A DNA stretch of 64,000 bases from Rhodobacter sp. (lineage in GTDB: Bacteria > Pseudomonadota > Alphaproteobacteria > Rhodobacterales > Rhodobacteraceae), in assembly GCA_020637555.1 (NCBI GenBank), contig JACKKF010000013.1:1-64000 (forward strand), read 5' to 3'. Below, in pieces: positions 1 through 8,257 of this stretch. Under the pieces are notes generated by a model, which was not told the DNA's origin, made no database searches, and saw only the letters and a program-made list of their open reading frames with translations. A program made the position numbers and the translations under genes. The stretch's first letter is position 1, and each line of letters opens with the position of its first letter.

Positions 1-28
1 CGGCCGTCGCATCATTAAAAAAAAAACG
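1..28. other. aberrant A10-containing stretch abutting gltB
   Basis: These 28 bases precede the conserved Met-Gly-Cys segment of gltB but do not encode what the family has there (a Gly-Thr-Ala-Ser-Leu-Ile-Ala-like stretch). The in-frame reading is G-R-R-I-I-K-K-K-T, produced by a run of ten A at 17-26 that is alien to this GC-rich sequence. It looks like a contig-end artefact or a foreign junction rather than native coding sequence. Confidence 0.6.
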
Positions 29-1177
29 ATGGGCTGTATCATGGTGCGTCAGTGCCAGTCGAACACCTGCCCGGTCGGTGTCTGCACGCAGAACCCCGAC
101 CTGCGAGCCAAGTTCACCGGCAGCGCCGACAAGGTGGTGAATCTCATCACCTTCTATGCCTCGGAAGTGCGCGAGATCCTGGCCTCGCTGGGCGCGCGGT
201 CCATCGACGAGATCATCGGCCGGGCGGATCTGCTGACGCAGGTCAGCCGCGGGTCGGCACATCTCGATGACCTCGATCTGAACCCGATGCTGATCACCGT
301 CGATGGCGCGCGCAACATCCGCTACGATCGCGACAAGCCGCGCAATGCCGTGCCGGAAACCCTGGACAGCGAGATCATCCGCGACGCCGCCCGTTTCTTT
401 GAAGACGGCGAGAAGATGCAGCTCAGCTATGCGGTGCGGAACACGCATCGCACCGTGGGCACCCGCGCCTCCAGCCATATCGTCAAGAAATTCGGCATGA
501 AGAACGGCCTTCAGCCCGATCACCTGACGGTCAAGCTGGCGGGATCGGCCGGTCAATCGCTGGGCGCCTTCGCCGTGCGCGGGCTGAAGCTGGAAGTCTT
601 CGGTGACGCCAACGACTATGTCGGCAAGGGCCTGTCGGGGGGCCTGATCGTGGTGCGTCCGCGCATGTCGTCTCCGCTCAAGGCGGCCGATAACACGATC
701 ATCGGCAACACGGTGCTGTATGGCGCCACCGACGGCAAGCTGTTCGCGGCGGGTCGAGCGGGCGAGCGGTTCGCGGTGCGGAACTCGGGCGCGCAGGTCG
801 TGGTCGAGGGCTGCGGCTCGAACGGCTGCGAATACATGACCGGCGGCGTGGCGGTGATCCTGGGCGGCATCGGCGCCAACTTTGGCGCAGGGATGACGGG
901 CGGCATGGCCTATGTCTATGACCCCGACGGCACGGCGCAGAACCTGATGAACATCGAAACGCTGGTGACCTGCCCGGTCACCGTGGCGCATTGGGAAGAT
1001 CAGGTGAAATCGCTGATCGAACAGCATGTGGCCGAAACCGAAAGCCAGCGCGGAACCGAGATCCTGCGCCACTGGGACCTGGAAAAGGGCAACTTCCTGC
1101 AGGTCTGCCCCAGGGAGATGCTGGTGCACCTGCCGCATCCGCTGACGCACGAGGTCCAGGCGATGCCCGCCGAATGA
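29..1177 (+). CDS. gltB: glutamate synthase (NADPH) large subunit, C-terminal part
   Basis: This is the C-terminal 382 residues of the large (alpha) subunit of glutamate synthase, which makes two glutamates from glutamine and 2-oxoglutarate with the GltD subunit. The first residues carry the 3Fe-4S cysteines with the family spacing (C3, C9, C14 counted from the ATG at 29, in CIMVRQCQSNTC), followed by the end of the FMN-binding synthase barrel. Residues about 165-330 are the glycine-rich GXGXG beta-helix domain. About three quarters of the protein lies outside the window, so the ATG at 29 is internal and not the real start. The bases just upstream do not continue the protein. A strong hairpin follows the stop. 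Confidence 0.95.
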   Translation: MGCIMVRQCQSNTCPVGVCTQNPDLRAKFTGSADKVVNLITFYASEVREILASLGARSIDEIIGRADLLTQVSRGSAHLDDLDLNPMLITVDGARNIRYDRDKPRNAVPETLDSEIIRDAARFFEDGEKMQLSYAVRNTHRTVGTRASSHIVKKFGMKNGLQPDHLTVKLAGSAGQSLGAFAVRGLKLEVFGDANDYVGKGLSGGLIVVRPRMSSPLKAADNTIIGNTVLYGATDGKLFAAGRAGERFAVRNSGAQVVVEGCGSNGCEYMTGGVAVILGGIGANFGAGMTGGMAYVYDPDGTAQNLMNIETLVTCPVTVAHWEDQVKSLIEQHVAETESQRGTEILRHWDLEKGNFLQVCPREMLVHLPHPLTHEVQAMPAE

Positions 1178-1184
1178 CCGGTAA

Positions 1185-1204
1185 GGTGCGTGCTTGCACG
1201 CACC
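1185..1204. repeat. perfect palindrome GGTGCGTG-CTTG-CACGCACC
   Basis: A 20-nt palindrome with 8-bp arms and a 4-nt loop lies 7 nt after the gltB stop and before the stronger terminator. A partial echo (ACGCACC) follows at about 1207-1213. It resembles short extragenic palindromes of this family. Function is unknown; it may protect the 3' end of the transcript. Confidence 0.5.
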
Positions 1205-1226
1205 CTACGCACCGGCCGGAATCAGA

Positions 1227-1255
1227 AAAGGGGCCGCGCATGACGCGGCCCCTTT
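1227..1255. terminator. bidirectional intrinsic terminator between gltB and the liv operon
   Basis: A perfect 12-bp stem (1227-1238 with 1244-1255) has a 5-nt loop. The stem ends in AAA/TTT, followed by CCTT on the + strand. It lies between the convergent gltB (+) and binding-protein (-) genes and can serve both. Confidence 0.85.
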
Positions 1256-1276
1256 CCTTGTCTGTCCGTGACGCGA

Positions 1277-2467
1277 TCACTCGACCGGCACGGCCTCCAT
1301 CGTGTCGCCGTCGATGCGGGTCAGGGTGTGCCACTGACCGCCGCCGACCTGGCTGATGAAGATGTCGTTGGCGCCCTGGTGATGCTCGGGCGTGAAGCGG
1401 ATATGCGTGCCCAGCAGTTCATCGTCATAATCCAGCGTATACATGCCCTGCAGGAAGCTGTCGGTGGTCAGGTCGCGACCCGCCGCCTCGAGCCCCATCA
1501 CCACCTGACGCGCGGCGGTATAGCCCAGCATCGCAAAACCCGAGGCCGGCTGACCATAGCGCGCCTCATAGGCGGCGATAAACTCTGCCGGCGCAGGCTG
1601 ATCGGCGCGCGCGCGCAGATCCTGCCATCCGGCCGAGGCATAGAGACCGTCGGTGACGCCGCCCGGCACCATCGCCACGGGTTCCAGGAACCCCGCCGAC
1701 GAGGTCAGGAAACTGACGTCATCCCAGCCCAGCCGCTTGGCGGTGCCGACCACGGTGATGCCCGCGCGCACGCCCAGCGCCTGGGTCACGATCTGGCAAC
1801 CCGCATCGCGCAACCGGCTGACCGCGCCGACGAAGTCTTCTTCCTCGGGGCGGTGCGTCGTTCCGTCGACATAGTTCAGGCCCAGCCGCTCAGCCGTATC
1901 GCGCGAGGACAGGGCAATTTCCTCGCCGAAGTCCGTCGGCAGATACATCGAGCAGACATTGGTCGCGCCCGTGGTCTCGTGCAGATACTGGATACCCGCC
2001 GCGATCTGGTCGTAGTAACTGGAGAACGAGGTAAAGTTCATGCCGGGCGGATCAGGCAGGATCGCCCGGGCCGCGGTCAGCGGGAACATGTTCGGCACGC
2101 CGCGGCGTTCCATCAGCGGGTAATGCGCCAGGTTGTGCGGCGTGCCCAGGTTCAGCAGCATCGCAAAGACGCCGTCCCGCTCGATCAGCTTGTTGAAGCC
2201 CTGGGTCGCGCGCGGCAGTTGATAGCCGTGATCCTCGACCAGATACCGGATCTGGCGGCCATGCACGCCACCGGCCGCGTTGACCTGTTCGAACAGCAGG
2301 TTCGCGCCGTTCACCGCAGGGGTCGAAACCGCCGCGAACACGCCCGACAGGTCGTGCACGCCGCCCAGAAGGATCTCGGTGTCGGTCACGCCGCGGGTTT
2401 GCGCCATGGCGCCCCCGGCCGAGACCGAGACAGCCATCGCGGCCGCCATCAGGATCTTTTTCGTCAT
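1277..2467 (-). CDS. ABC transporter periplasmic binding protein (branched-chain amino acid / Leu-Ile-Val type)
   Basis: A 396-residue solute-binding protein of the Peripla_BP_6 (LivJ/LivK) family. It has a Sec signal peptide (MTKKILMAAAMAVSVSAGGAMA, cleavage after A22). The mature N-terminus reads VTDTEILLGGVHDLSG, and the family's N-A-A-G-G-V-H-G-R motif is present. A GGAGGA ribosome site lies about 8 nt before the ATG. It is the last gene of the operon running down from livH, 45 nt after the acyl-CoA ligase. The ligase partner suggests a carboxylic acid that is CoA-activated after import rather than leucine itself; that is inference. It is paralogous to the binding protein at 61509-62681. 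Confidence 0.88.
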   Translation of the reverse strand: MTKKILMAAAMAVSVSAGGAMAQTRGVTDTEILLGGVHDLSGVFAAVSTPAVNGANLLFEQVNAAGGVHGRQIRYLVEDHGYQLPRATQGFNKLIERDGVFAMLLNLGTPHNLAHYPLMERRGVPNMFPLTAARAILPDPPGMNFTSFSSYYDQIAAGIQYLHETTGATNVCSMYLPTDFGEEIALSSRDTAERLGLNYVDGTTHRPEEEDFVGAVSRLRDAGCQIVTQALGVRAGITVVGTAKRLGWDDVSFLTSSAGFLEPVAMVPGGVTDGLYASAGWQDLRARADQPAPAEFIAAYEARYGQPASGFAMLGYTAARQVVMGLEAAGRDLTTDSFLQGMYTLDYDDELLGTHIRFTPEHHQGANDIFISQVGGGQWHTLTRIDGDTMEAVPVE

Positions 2468-2512
2468 GTCGTGTCGTCCTCCCCGTTTGCGGGCCCCTCC
2501 TCCGAGGCCCAG

Positions 2513-4393
2513 TTAATACATGGCGTCGATCAGCGCCTTGTGCCGCGTTTCGACGGTTGCGCGCTTCAGTTTCATCGTCGCCGTGAGTTCCTCATCCTCG
2601 GCGGTCAACAGCACGTCGATCAAGCGGAAATCCTTGATCTGCTCGACCCGCGCGAATTCCCGGTTCACCGCGTCCACCTCGGCGCGGATCAGGTCCAGCA
2701 CCGCCTCGGCCCGGCACAGGCTGCGGAAATCGCTGAACGGAACCTTGTTGTCCTGCGCGAATTTCTCGACGTTTTCCTGATCGATCATGATCAGGCAGGT
2801 CAGATACTTGCGCTTGTCGCCGATGATGACGGCGTCGCTGATGTAATGGCTGAACTTGAGCCGGCTCTCGATCTCGGCCGGGGTGATGTTCTTGCCGCCC
2901 GCGGTGATGATGATGTCCTTGATTCGCCCGGTGATGGTGACGAAACCCTCGTTGTCGATGCGCCCCACATCGCCGGTGCGCAGCCAGCCGTCTTCGGTAA
3001 AGGCCTCGGCGGTTTTGTCGGGCTTGTTCAGATAGCCGCTGAACACGCTCAGGCCCTTCATCTGGATCTCGCCGTCGGCGCCGATGCGCAACTGGGCCCC
3101 CGGCATGGCCTGGCCGATCGAACCGACCTTGCTGTGTTCAGGCAGGCACATCGCGCCCACACCCGAGGTTTCGGACATCCCCCAACCTTCATAGAGCGGC
3201 ACGCCGATCGCATGATACCAGCGCAGCAGTTCCGGCGAGATCGGCGCCGCCCCCGTCAACCCGCGCCTGTTGCGATCCAGTCCCAGCATCCGGCGCAGGT
3301 TTGCCAGCACCAGGAAATCCCAGATCCGATAGCGCAGCGAAACCAGCGCGGGCGGTGTCTTTCCGTCCAGCACATACTCGGCCCGCGCGCGCCCGGCCCG
3401 GGTCGCCTGGGCAAAGGCCCAGCGGCCCAGTGGCGTCGCCTCCTGCGCCATGATGAGCACGCGCGAATAGATCTTTTCCCAGACCCGAGGCACCGCGATG
3501 AACCCGTGCGGCGACACCTCGCGCAGGTTGTCGAACACCGTTTCCGGGCTTTCGGCAAAGTTCACGGTCGAGGAAATCATCAGCGGTGTATAGAGCGACA
3601 CCAGCCTTTCCAGGATATGGCAGAGCGGCAGAAAGCAGAGCTGTTCGGCGTGCTTTTCAAAAGGCAGCGCATAGAGGCTGATCTCCATCCCCGCCATGAT
3701 GTTTTCCTGCGTCAGCATCACGCCCTTGGGCATCCCCGTTGTGCCCGAGGTGTAGATCAGCACGCAGACATCCTGAGGGCGGGTCTTGTCGATCTCGGCG
3801 TTGAACACGGCCGCGTCGTCGTTCTTGCGGCCCAGGTCATAGAGATCCGACAGCATCATGCACTTGTCATGATGAAAGTCGTGCAACCCCTCGGGATCAA
3901 GGATGATGACCTTGATCAGGCTGGGCATCTGGTCCGCGACCTCGAGGAACTTGTCCAGTTGCTCGTCATTCTCGACGAACAGGAACTTCGACTGCGAATC
4001 GTTGACCAGATAGGCAAGCTGGCTGGCCGAGTCGGTGGTATAGACGCCGGAACTGATGGCCCCCATGCATTGCGCCGCCATGTCGCAATACAGCCATTCC
4101 TTGTTGTCCTCGGACAGGATGCTGATGACATCGCCGCGTTGCAGGCCCAGCGCGCGCAGGCCCATGCCGATCATGCGGGCGTGGTCCAGATAGTCGGTCC
4201 AGGAATAGGCCTGCCAGATCCCCAGGTCCTTTTCGCGATGCGCCGTCGCCGCCCCGTTTTCCTGACAGCGCGCGCGCAGCAGGGCCGGAACGGTGACATG
4301 CCCGTCGATACGGATCGGGCTGACGCCCGGCTCGGCATTGATGCGAATCCCCTTGAGCGTCTTTTCCGCCGGGACGTTCGTGTGCGCGCTCAT
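2513..4393 (-). CDS. AMP-dependent long-chain acyl-CoA synthetase (FadD15-like)
   Basis: A 626-residue member of the ANL adenylate-forming superfamily, which activates a carboxylic acid to acyl-AMP and then acyl-CoA. The P-loop YTSGTTGMPKG is at residues 214-224. The GWGMSE core motif, the TGD motif (WLRTGDVGRID) and the C-terminal GRIKDIIITAGGKNITP hinge are all visible. The start overlaps the livF stop by 4 nt (ATGA), so the two are translationally coupled. Sequence style matches bacterial long-chain ligases, but the substrate is not readable. Such ligases within Liv-type transporter operons suggest uptake plus immediate CoA trapping of an aromatic or branched acid. The partial gene at the right end of the window is a close paralogue. 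Confidence 0.88.
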   Translation of the reverse strand: MSAHTNVPAEKTLKGIRINAEPGVSPIRIDGHVTVPALLRARCQENGAATAHREKDLGIWQAYSWTDYLDHARMIGMGLRALGLQRGDVISILSEDNKEWLYCDMAAQCMGAISSGVYTTDSASQLAYLVNDSQSKFLFVENDEQLDKFLEVADQMPSLIKVIILDPEGLHDFHHDKCMMLSDLYDLGRKNDDAAVFNAEIDKTRPQDVCVLIYTSGTTGMPKGVMLTQENIMAGMEISLYALPFEKHAEQLCFLPLCHILERLVSLYTPLMISSTVNFAESPETVFDNLREVSPHGFIAVPRVWEKIYSRVLIMAQEATPLGRWAFAQATRAGRARAEYVLDGKTPPALVSLRYRIWDFLVLANLRRMLGLDRNRRGLTGAAPISPELLRWYHAIGVPLYEGWGMSETSGVGAMCLPEHSKVGSIGQAMPGAQLRIGADGEIQMKGLSVFSGYLNKPDKTAEAFTEDGWLRTGDVGRIDNEGFVTITGRIKDIIITAGGKNITPAEIESRLKFSHYISDAVIIGDKRKYLTCLIMIDQENVEKFAQDNKVPFSDFRSLCRAEAVLDLIRAEVDAVNREFARVEQIKDFRLIDVLLTAEDEELTATMKLKRATVETRHKALIDAMY

Positions 4394-5160
4394 CGCCAGG
4401 TCTTCCTCTTCTTCCAGCGCCGCTCGCCACGGGCGCCTTCGTTGGCGTGGCCCAGGTAAAAGCTCTGGATGTCCTCGGAGGCGGCCAGCTTTTCTGCCGT
4501 GTCGGCCATGACGATGCGCCCCAGCTCCATGACATAGCCATGATCGGCCAGGTCCAGCGCCACCGCGGCATTCTGTTCGACCAGCATCATCGTCACGCCC
4601 TCGTCGCTGTTCAGCCGCTTGAGGATGGCGAAGATCTCCTGCGTCAGCAGCGGCGACAGGCCCAGGCTGGGTTCATCCAGCAGCATGATCTTGGGCCTGA
4701 GCATCAGCCCGCGCCCGATGGCCAGCATCTGTTGCTGACCACCCGAAAGCGTGCCGGCCTCTTGCAGGCGGCGTTCGGCAAGGATCGGGAAATAGCTGAA
4801 CACCATGTCGCGGTCGCGGGCGATCTCGGCCTTGTCGCTGCGCGTATAGGCGCCCAGCGCCAGGTTTTCCTCGACCGTGAGCAGCGGAAAGACCTCGCGC
4901 CCCTCGGGCACCTGGACGATGCCCCGGCGCACGATCTGGTGCGGCTCGCGGCCCTGGATCTCTTGCCCTTCAAACAGGACCTGGCCCTTTTCGGGGTCCA
5001 TGATACCGGAAATCGTCTTCAGCAGGGTCGTCTTGCCGGCCCCGTTCGCGCCCAGCACCGTGACCACCCTGCCCTTGTGCACCTCGAGCGAGACACCGCG
5101 AATGGCCATGATCGGACCATAGAAGGTTTCCAGGTTGCGAACCTCCAGCAGCGCGCTCAT
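4390..5160 (-). CDS. livF: branched-chain-amino-acid-type ABC transporter ATP-binding protein LivF
   Basis: A 256-residue cytoplasmic ABC ATPase of the LivF class. Walker A (GANGAGKT) is at residues 38-45, the signature LSGGQQQ at 138-144, and Walker B ending in DEP at about 158-164. The start chosen (MSALLEVRNL) forms an ATGA overlap with the livG stop; a longer in-frame extension upstream has no ABC homology. It overlaps the ligase start by 4 nt. It pairs with LivG as one of the two nucleotide-binding subunits. Confidence 0.95.
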   Translation of the reverse strand: MSALLEVRNLETFYGPIMAIRGVSLEVHKGRVVTVLGANGAGKTTLLKTISGIMDPEKGQVLFEGQEIQGREPHQIVRRGIVQVPEGREVFPLLTVEENLALGAYTRSDKAEIARDRDMVFSYFPILAERRLQEAGTLSGGQQQMLAIGRGLMLRPKIMLLDEPSLGLSPLLTQEIFAILKRLNSDEGVTMMLVEQNAAVALDLADHGYVMELGRIVMADTAEKLAASEDIQSFYLGHANEGARGERRWKKRKTWR

Positions 5161-5957
5161 ACCCGCTCTCCTTTCGCATTCGCGGTCTTGGAGATTGCGG
5201 CAGTGCCCAGATAGGCCTCGATCACGGCGGGATGGGCCTGCACCTCGGCGGGCGAGCCCTCGGCCAGCTTGGCGCCGTCGGCCAGCGCCAGGACGCGGTC
5301 GCAGACCTTGCTGACCAGGCCCATGTCGTGTTCGACCATCAGAACCGTGATGCCCATCTGGCGGCGGATATCGTCGATCCACCAGCGCATGTCCTGCGTT
5401 TCCTCGACCGACAGGCCCGAGGCCGGTTCATCCAGCAGCAGAAGGCGCGGCTTCGTCGCCAGCGCACGGGCCAGTTCCACCACCTTGCGCACGCCGTAAG
5501 GCAGGCCCGCGATCATCTTGTCCCGGTAGGCCTGCAGATCCAGGAAATCGATGACTTCCTCGACCGCGTGTCGGTGCTGGCGCTCCTGTTCGCGGGTGCG
5601 GCCGATGAAGAACATCTCTTCCACCAGCGTCGTCTTGCGGTGGCGATGACGGCCGACCAGCAGGTTCTGCAAGACGGTGGCACGTTCGAACAGCTCGATG
5701 TTCTGGAACGTCCGCGCGATACCCAGGCTGGGCACCTGGCTGGGCTTGCGCTTCAGCAGGTCGTGGCCGTCAAAGGCGATCGACCCGCGCACCGGCGTGT
5801 AGAACCGGCTGATCATGTTGAACACGGTCGACTTGCCCGCGCCATTGGGTCCGACCAGCGCGAACACCTCGCCTTCGTTCACCGACATCGACAGGTTGTT
5901 CACCGCCGTGACACCGCCGAATTTCAGCGTCACGTTTTCCAGCGTCAAAAGGCTCAT
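5157..5957 (-). CDS. livG: branched-chain-amino-acid-type ABC transporter ATP-binding protein LivG
   Basis: A 266-residue ABC ATPase. Walker A (GPNGAGKS) is at residues 36-43, followed by the LivG-type RTFQN Q-loop, an EL.RAL helix and the LLLDEPASGL Walker B. The start MSLLTLENV overlaps the livM stop by 4 nt, and the stop overlaps livF by 4 nt. The signature motif is atypical (LPYGVRKVVE in place of LSGGQ), which is normal for LivG proteins. Confidence 0.95.
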   Translation of the reverse strand: MSLLTLENVTLKFGGVTAVNNLSMSVNEGEVFALVGPNGAGKSTVFNMISRFYTPVRGSIAFDGHDLLKRKPSQVPSLGIARTFQNIELFERATVLQNLLVGRHRHRKTTLVEEMFFIGRTREQERQHRHAVEEVIDFLDLQAYRDKMIAGLPYGVRKVVELARALATKPRLLLLDEPASGLSVEETQDMRWWIDDIRRQMGITVLMVEHDMGLVSKVCDRVLALADGAKLAEGSPAEVQAHPAVIEAYLGTAAISKTANAKGERV

Positions 5958-7033
5958 CTCAGGCGCTCCGTCTTGAGATAGGTCTTCTGGCGGCGGAACA
6001 TGTCGCGCCGGGCAAAGGGGAACAGTTCCAGCCAGGTCCGGATCTTGAGCCATCGGCCATAAAGGCCCATCGGTTCGAACAGGATGAAGGCGATCAGGAT
6101 CATGCCAAAGACCCCGGTTTCCAGCCCCGGCACGCTGTTGATGCCCAGCGTATCGGTGCCGATCGCCAGAAGCTGGGGCAGAAAGGCGATGACGATCGCC
6201 CCCAGAAACGCGCCGTGGATGAACCCCAGCCCGCCGATGATGATCATCATCAGAAGCTGGATCGCCAGCAGGAAGTTGAAGGTCTCATTGTTGAACGCGC
6301 CGGCGAACAGGCCCATCAGCGCGCCGCCCATCCCTGCAAAGGCACAGGAAAACCCGAAGGCCAGCGTTTTCGTGCGCGCGACATCGACGCCCATCGCCTG
6401 CGCCGAAATCTCGCTGTCGCGGACGGCGGCAAAGGCACGGCCCAAAGGCGCGCGCAACAGGTTGCGATAGATCAGCGTGACGAACAGCGCGGTGCCCAGC
6501 GCCAGATAATACCAGCTTGCGGGCATGGCCCAGCGGTTGATCTCGAATCCGAAGATCCAGATCTCGGGCGCATAGATGCCGTTCACGCCCCCTGTCCAGT
6601 GATCAAGAATGACGATGATGTCGTCCGCCAGGATGGCCAATGCCAGGGTGAAGATCGACAGATAGACCCCGTGCAGCTTCAACGCCGGAATGGCCACGAT
6701 CGCGCCGACGACGCCGGTAACGACGCCGGCCAGCACGAAGGCCAGCAGGAACGGCATCCCGGTGTCCATGAAATTCACCGTCAGGTAGCAGCCCAGCGCC
6801 ATGAACGCCGAATGGCCCAGACTGACCAGCCCGGTCTGCCCCGTCAGGATCATCAGCCCCAACCCGGCGACCGCCCAGATCAGCACGTTTGTCATCTCGC
6901 CCAGATAGAAGTCGTCGATCAGCCAGGGCATGACCAGCAGCAGCACCAGAAGCAGCGCATAGAGGGAGAAATTCCACCAGTCGGGGAACAGCCGGATGTC
7001 CTGGTCGTAGCTTGTCTTGAAATGGAACCGCAT
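5954..7033 (-). CDS. livM: branched-chain-amino-acid-type ABC transporter permease LivM
   Basis: A 359-residue inner-membrane permease of the BPD_transp_2 family with about nine or ten hydrophobic segments. It carries the LivM hallmarks GQTGLVSLGHSAFMALGCY near residues 65-83 and the EAA-like loop with RDSEISAQAMGVD. It follows livH by 4 nt and overlaps livG by 4 nt. The extended charged N-terminus and the C-terminal tail RRQKTYLKTERLR are cytoplasmic. Confidence 0.94.
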   Translation of the reverse strand: MRFHFKTSYDQDIRLFPDWWNFSLYALLLVLLLVMPWLIDDFYLGEMTNVLIWAVAGLGLMILTGQTGLVSLGHSAFMALGCYLTVNFMDTGMPFLLAFVLAGVVTGVVGAIVAIPALKLHGVYLSIFTLALAILADDIIVILDHWTGGVNGIYAPEIWIFGFEINRWAMPASWYYLALGTALFVTLIYRNLLRAPLGRAFAAVRDSEISAQAMGVDVARTKTLAFGFSCAFAGMGGALMGLFAGAFNNETFNFLLAIQLLMMIIIGGLGFIHGAFLGAIVIAFLPQLLAIGTDTLGINSVPGLETGVFGMILIAFILFEPMGLYGRWLKIRTWLELFPFARRDMFRRQKTYLKTERLR

Positions 7034-7037
7034 CGGG

Positions 7038-7913
7038 TCAGACCTTTTTCACGCGGACCTGCGCGAACAGCCCGTGCGGGCGGAACACCAGGACAAGGAT
7101 CAGCAGGGCATAGGGCGCAATCTGGCTGTAGCCCGTCGGCAGGTAGCGGGCGGCAAAGGGTTCGATCACCCCGACAATGATGCCGCCCATCAGCGCGCCG
7201 GGAAGGCTGCCGAACCCACCGATGACCGCCGCCGCAAAGGCCTTGATGCCGATGAAGCCCGCAGAGATCGCCAGCGTTCCCTTGGAGGCATAGAGAATGC
7301 CCGCCACGCAGGCGACCACCCCGGCCAGCGCCCAGACGGCCCCCTGCACGCGGCGCACGGGAATGCCCATGTAATAGGCCGCCATCTGGTTCTGCGACGC
7401 GGCCTGCATCGCCAGGCCCAGCTTGGTGCGCTGAAAGAACTGGAACAGGAACAGCGTCATCAGCAGCGTGACCACGATGACGGCAATGTCTGCCAGGCTC
7501 AGCACCACGCCGCCCATCCGCACATCGCCCAGCGCCAGCGGCGAATGCAGGTTCACGGGTTCATGCCCCCAGATCAGCCCCGCCGCAAAGCGGATCACAT
7601 AGCCCAGCGCAATGGTCAGGATGACAACCGATGTCTGGCTCTGACCGAACATGAAGCGGATCACCGTCAGGTCCAGCAGATACCCCAGCGCACCCAGAAT
7701 CAGCAGCGCGAGCGGAACGGCCACCCAGAAGTTCAGGCCCAGAAACTCAGGGTTCACCAGGCCGACCATCACATAGGCGCCCAGCATCATGAAATCGCCC
7801 TGGGCGAAATTGACAGCCTCGGTCGCCTTGTAGATGAGCACGAAACCCAGCGCGACCAGGCCGTAGACACAGCCGTTGGCGAGACCGCTCAACAGCAGTT
7901 GCAACACATCCAT
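7038..7913 (-). CDS. livH: branched-chain-amino-acid-type ABC transporter permease LivH
   Basis: A 291-residue inner-membrane permease of the same superfamily. It begins with LLSGLANGCVYGLVALGFVL and contains AVNFAQGDFMMLGAY, both typical of LivH. It is the first gene of the operon. A GGGAGGG ribosome site lies about 6 nt upstream of the ATG. The GFGSLPGALMGG segment near residue 235 is the conserved permease loop. Confidence 0.94.
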   Translation of the reverse strand: MDVLQLLLSGLANGCVYGLVALGFVLIYKATEAVNFAQGDFMMLGAYVMVGLVNPEFLGLNFWVAVPLALLILGALGYLLDLTVIRFMFGQSQTSVVILTIALGYVIRFAAGLIWGHEPVNLHSPLALGDVRMGGVVLSLADIAVIVVTLLMTLFLFQFFQRTKLGLAMQAASQNQMAAYYMGIPVRRVQGAVWALAGVVACVAGILYASKGTLAISAGFIGIKAFAAAVIGGFGSLPGALMGGIIVGVIEPFAARYLPTGYSQIAPYALLILVLVFRPHGLFAQVRVKKV

Positions 7914-7993
7914 GGGTGGCCCTCCCAGACCAGTGCCCGTCTCCTGACCCGCCGTTAGTCGGCGGTGCCGGTCCTCATGGGCACCTGAACCCC

Positions 7994-8022
7994 AGAATTG
8001 CGGTTCAATGGCATCGTTTCAA
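7994..8022 (-). promoter_or_regulatory. candidate promoter of the liv operon
   Basis: On the - strand, TTGAAA (8017-8022) and AATTCT (7994-7999) are separated by 17 nt, about 80 nt upstream of livH. The intergenic region 7914-8257 (344 nt) is relatively AT-rich and holds no credible gene. It also carries GCAACAA direct repeats at 8102-8108 and 8132-8138 and an inverted TTTGTT (8117-8122) / AACAAA (8134-8139), possible operator sites for the divergent gene at 8258. Confidence 0.35.
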
Positions 8023-8257
8023 CTTAATTTTCGTTCGGAAGCACCCAAGCGACGTTACGGAAACCTGTGCGCCAGGGGGCAAACGATCCGGCGCGCGCCT
8101 TGCAACAATCCACTGATTTGTTTCCCTTTTGGCAACAAAACTCTTCTTCCGCGTGCATGAGGACGCTAACCTGCCCTCGTGACCGGTCTCGGATCGCTGC
8201 CCGATTGGAGAGGCCGGCCCGTCTGCTGCACAGCTATGACATGGGGGACAATTACCA

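Noticed and set aside
1268..4459. Long + strand open frame of over 1000 codons antisense to the binding protein and ligase genes
   Set aside because: It is the GC-bias shadow of the - strand genes: no ribosome site, no recognisable domain, His/Gln/Arg-rich composition typical of reverse-complement coding sequence.
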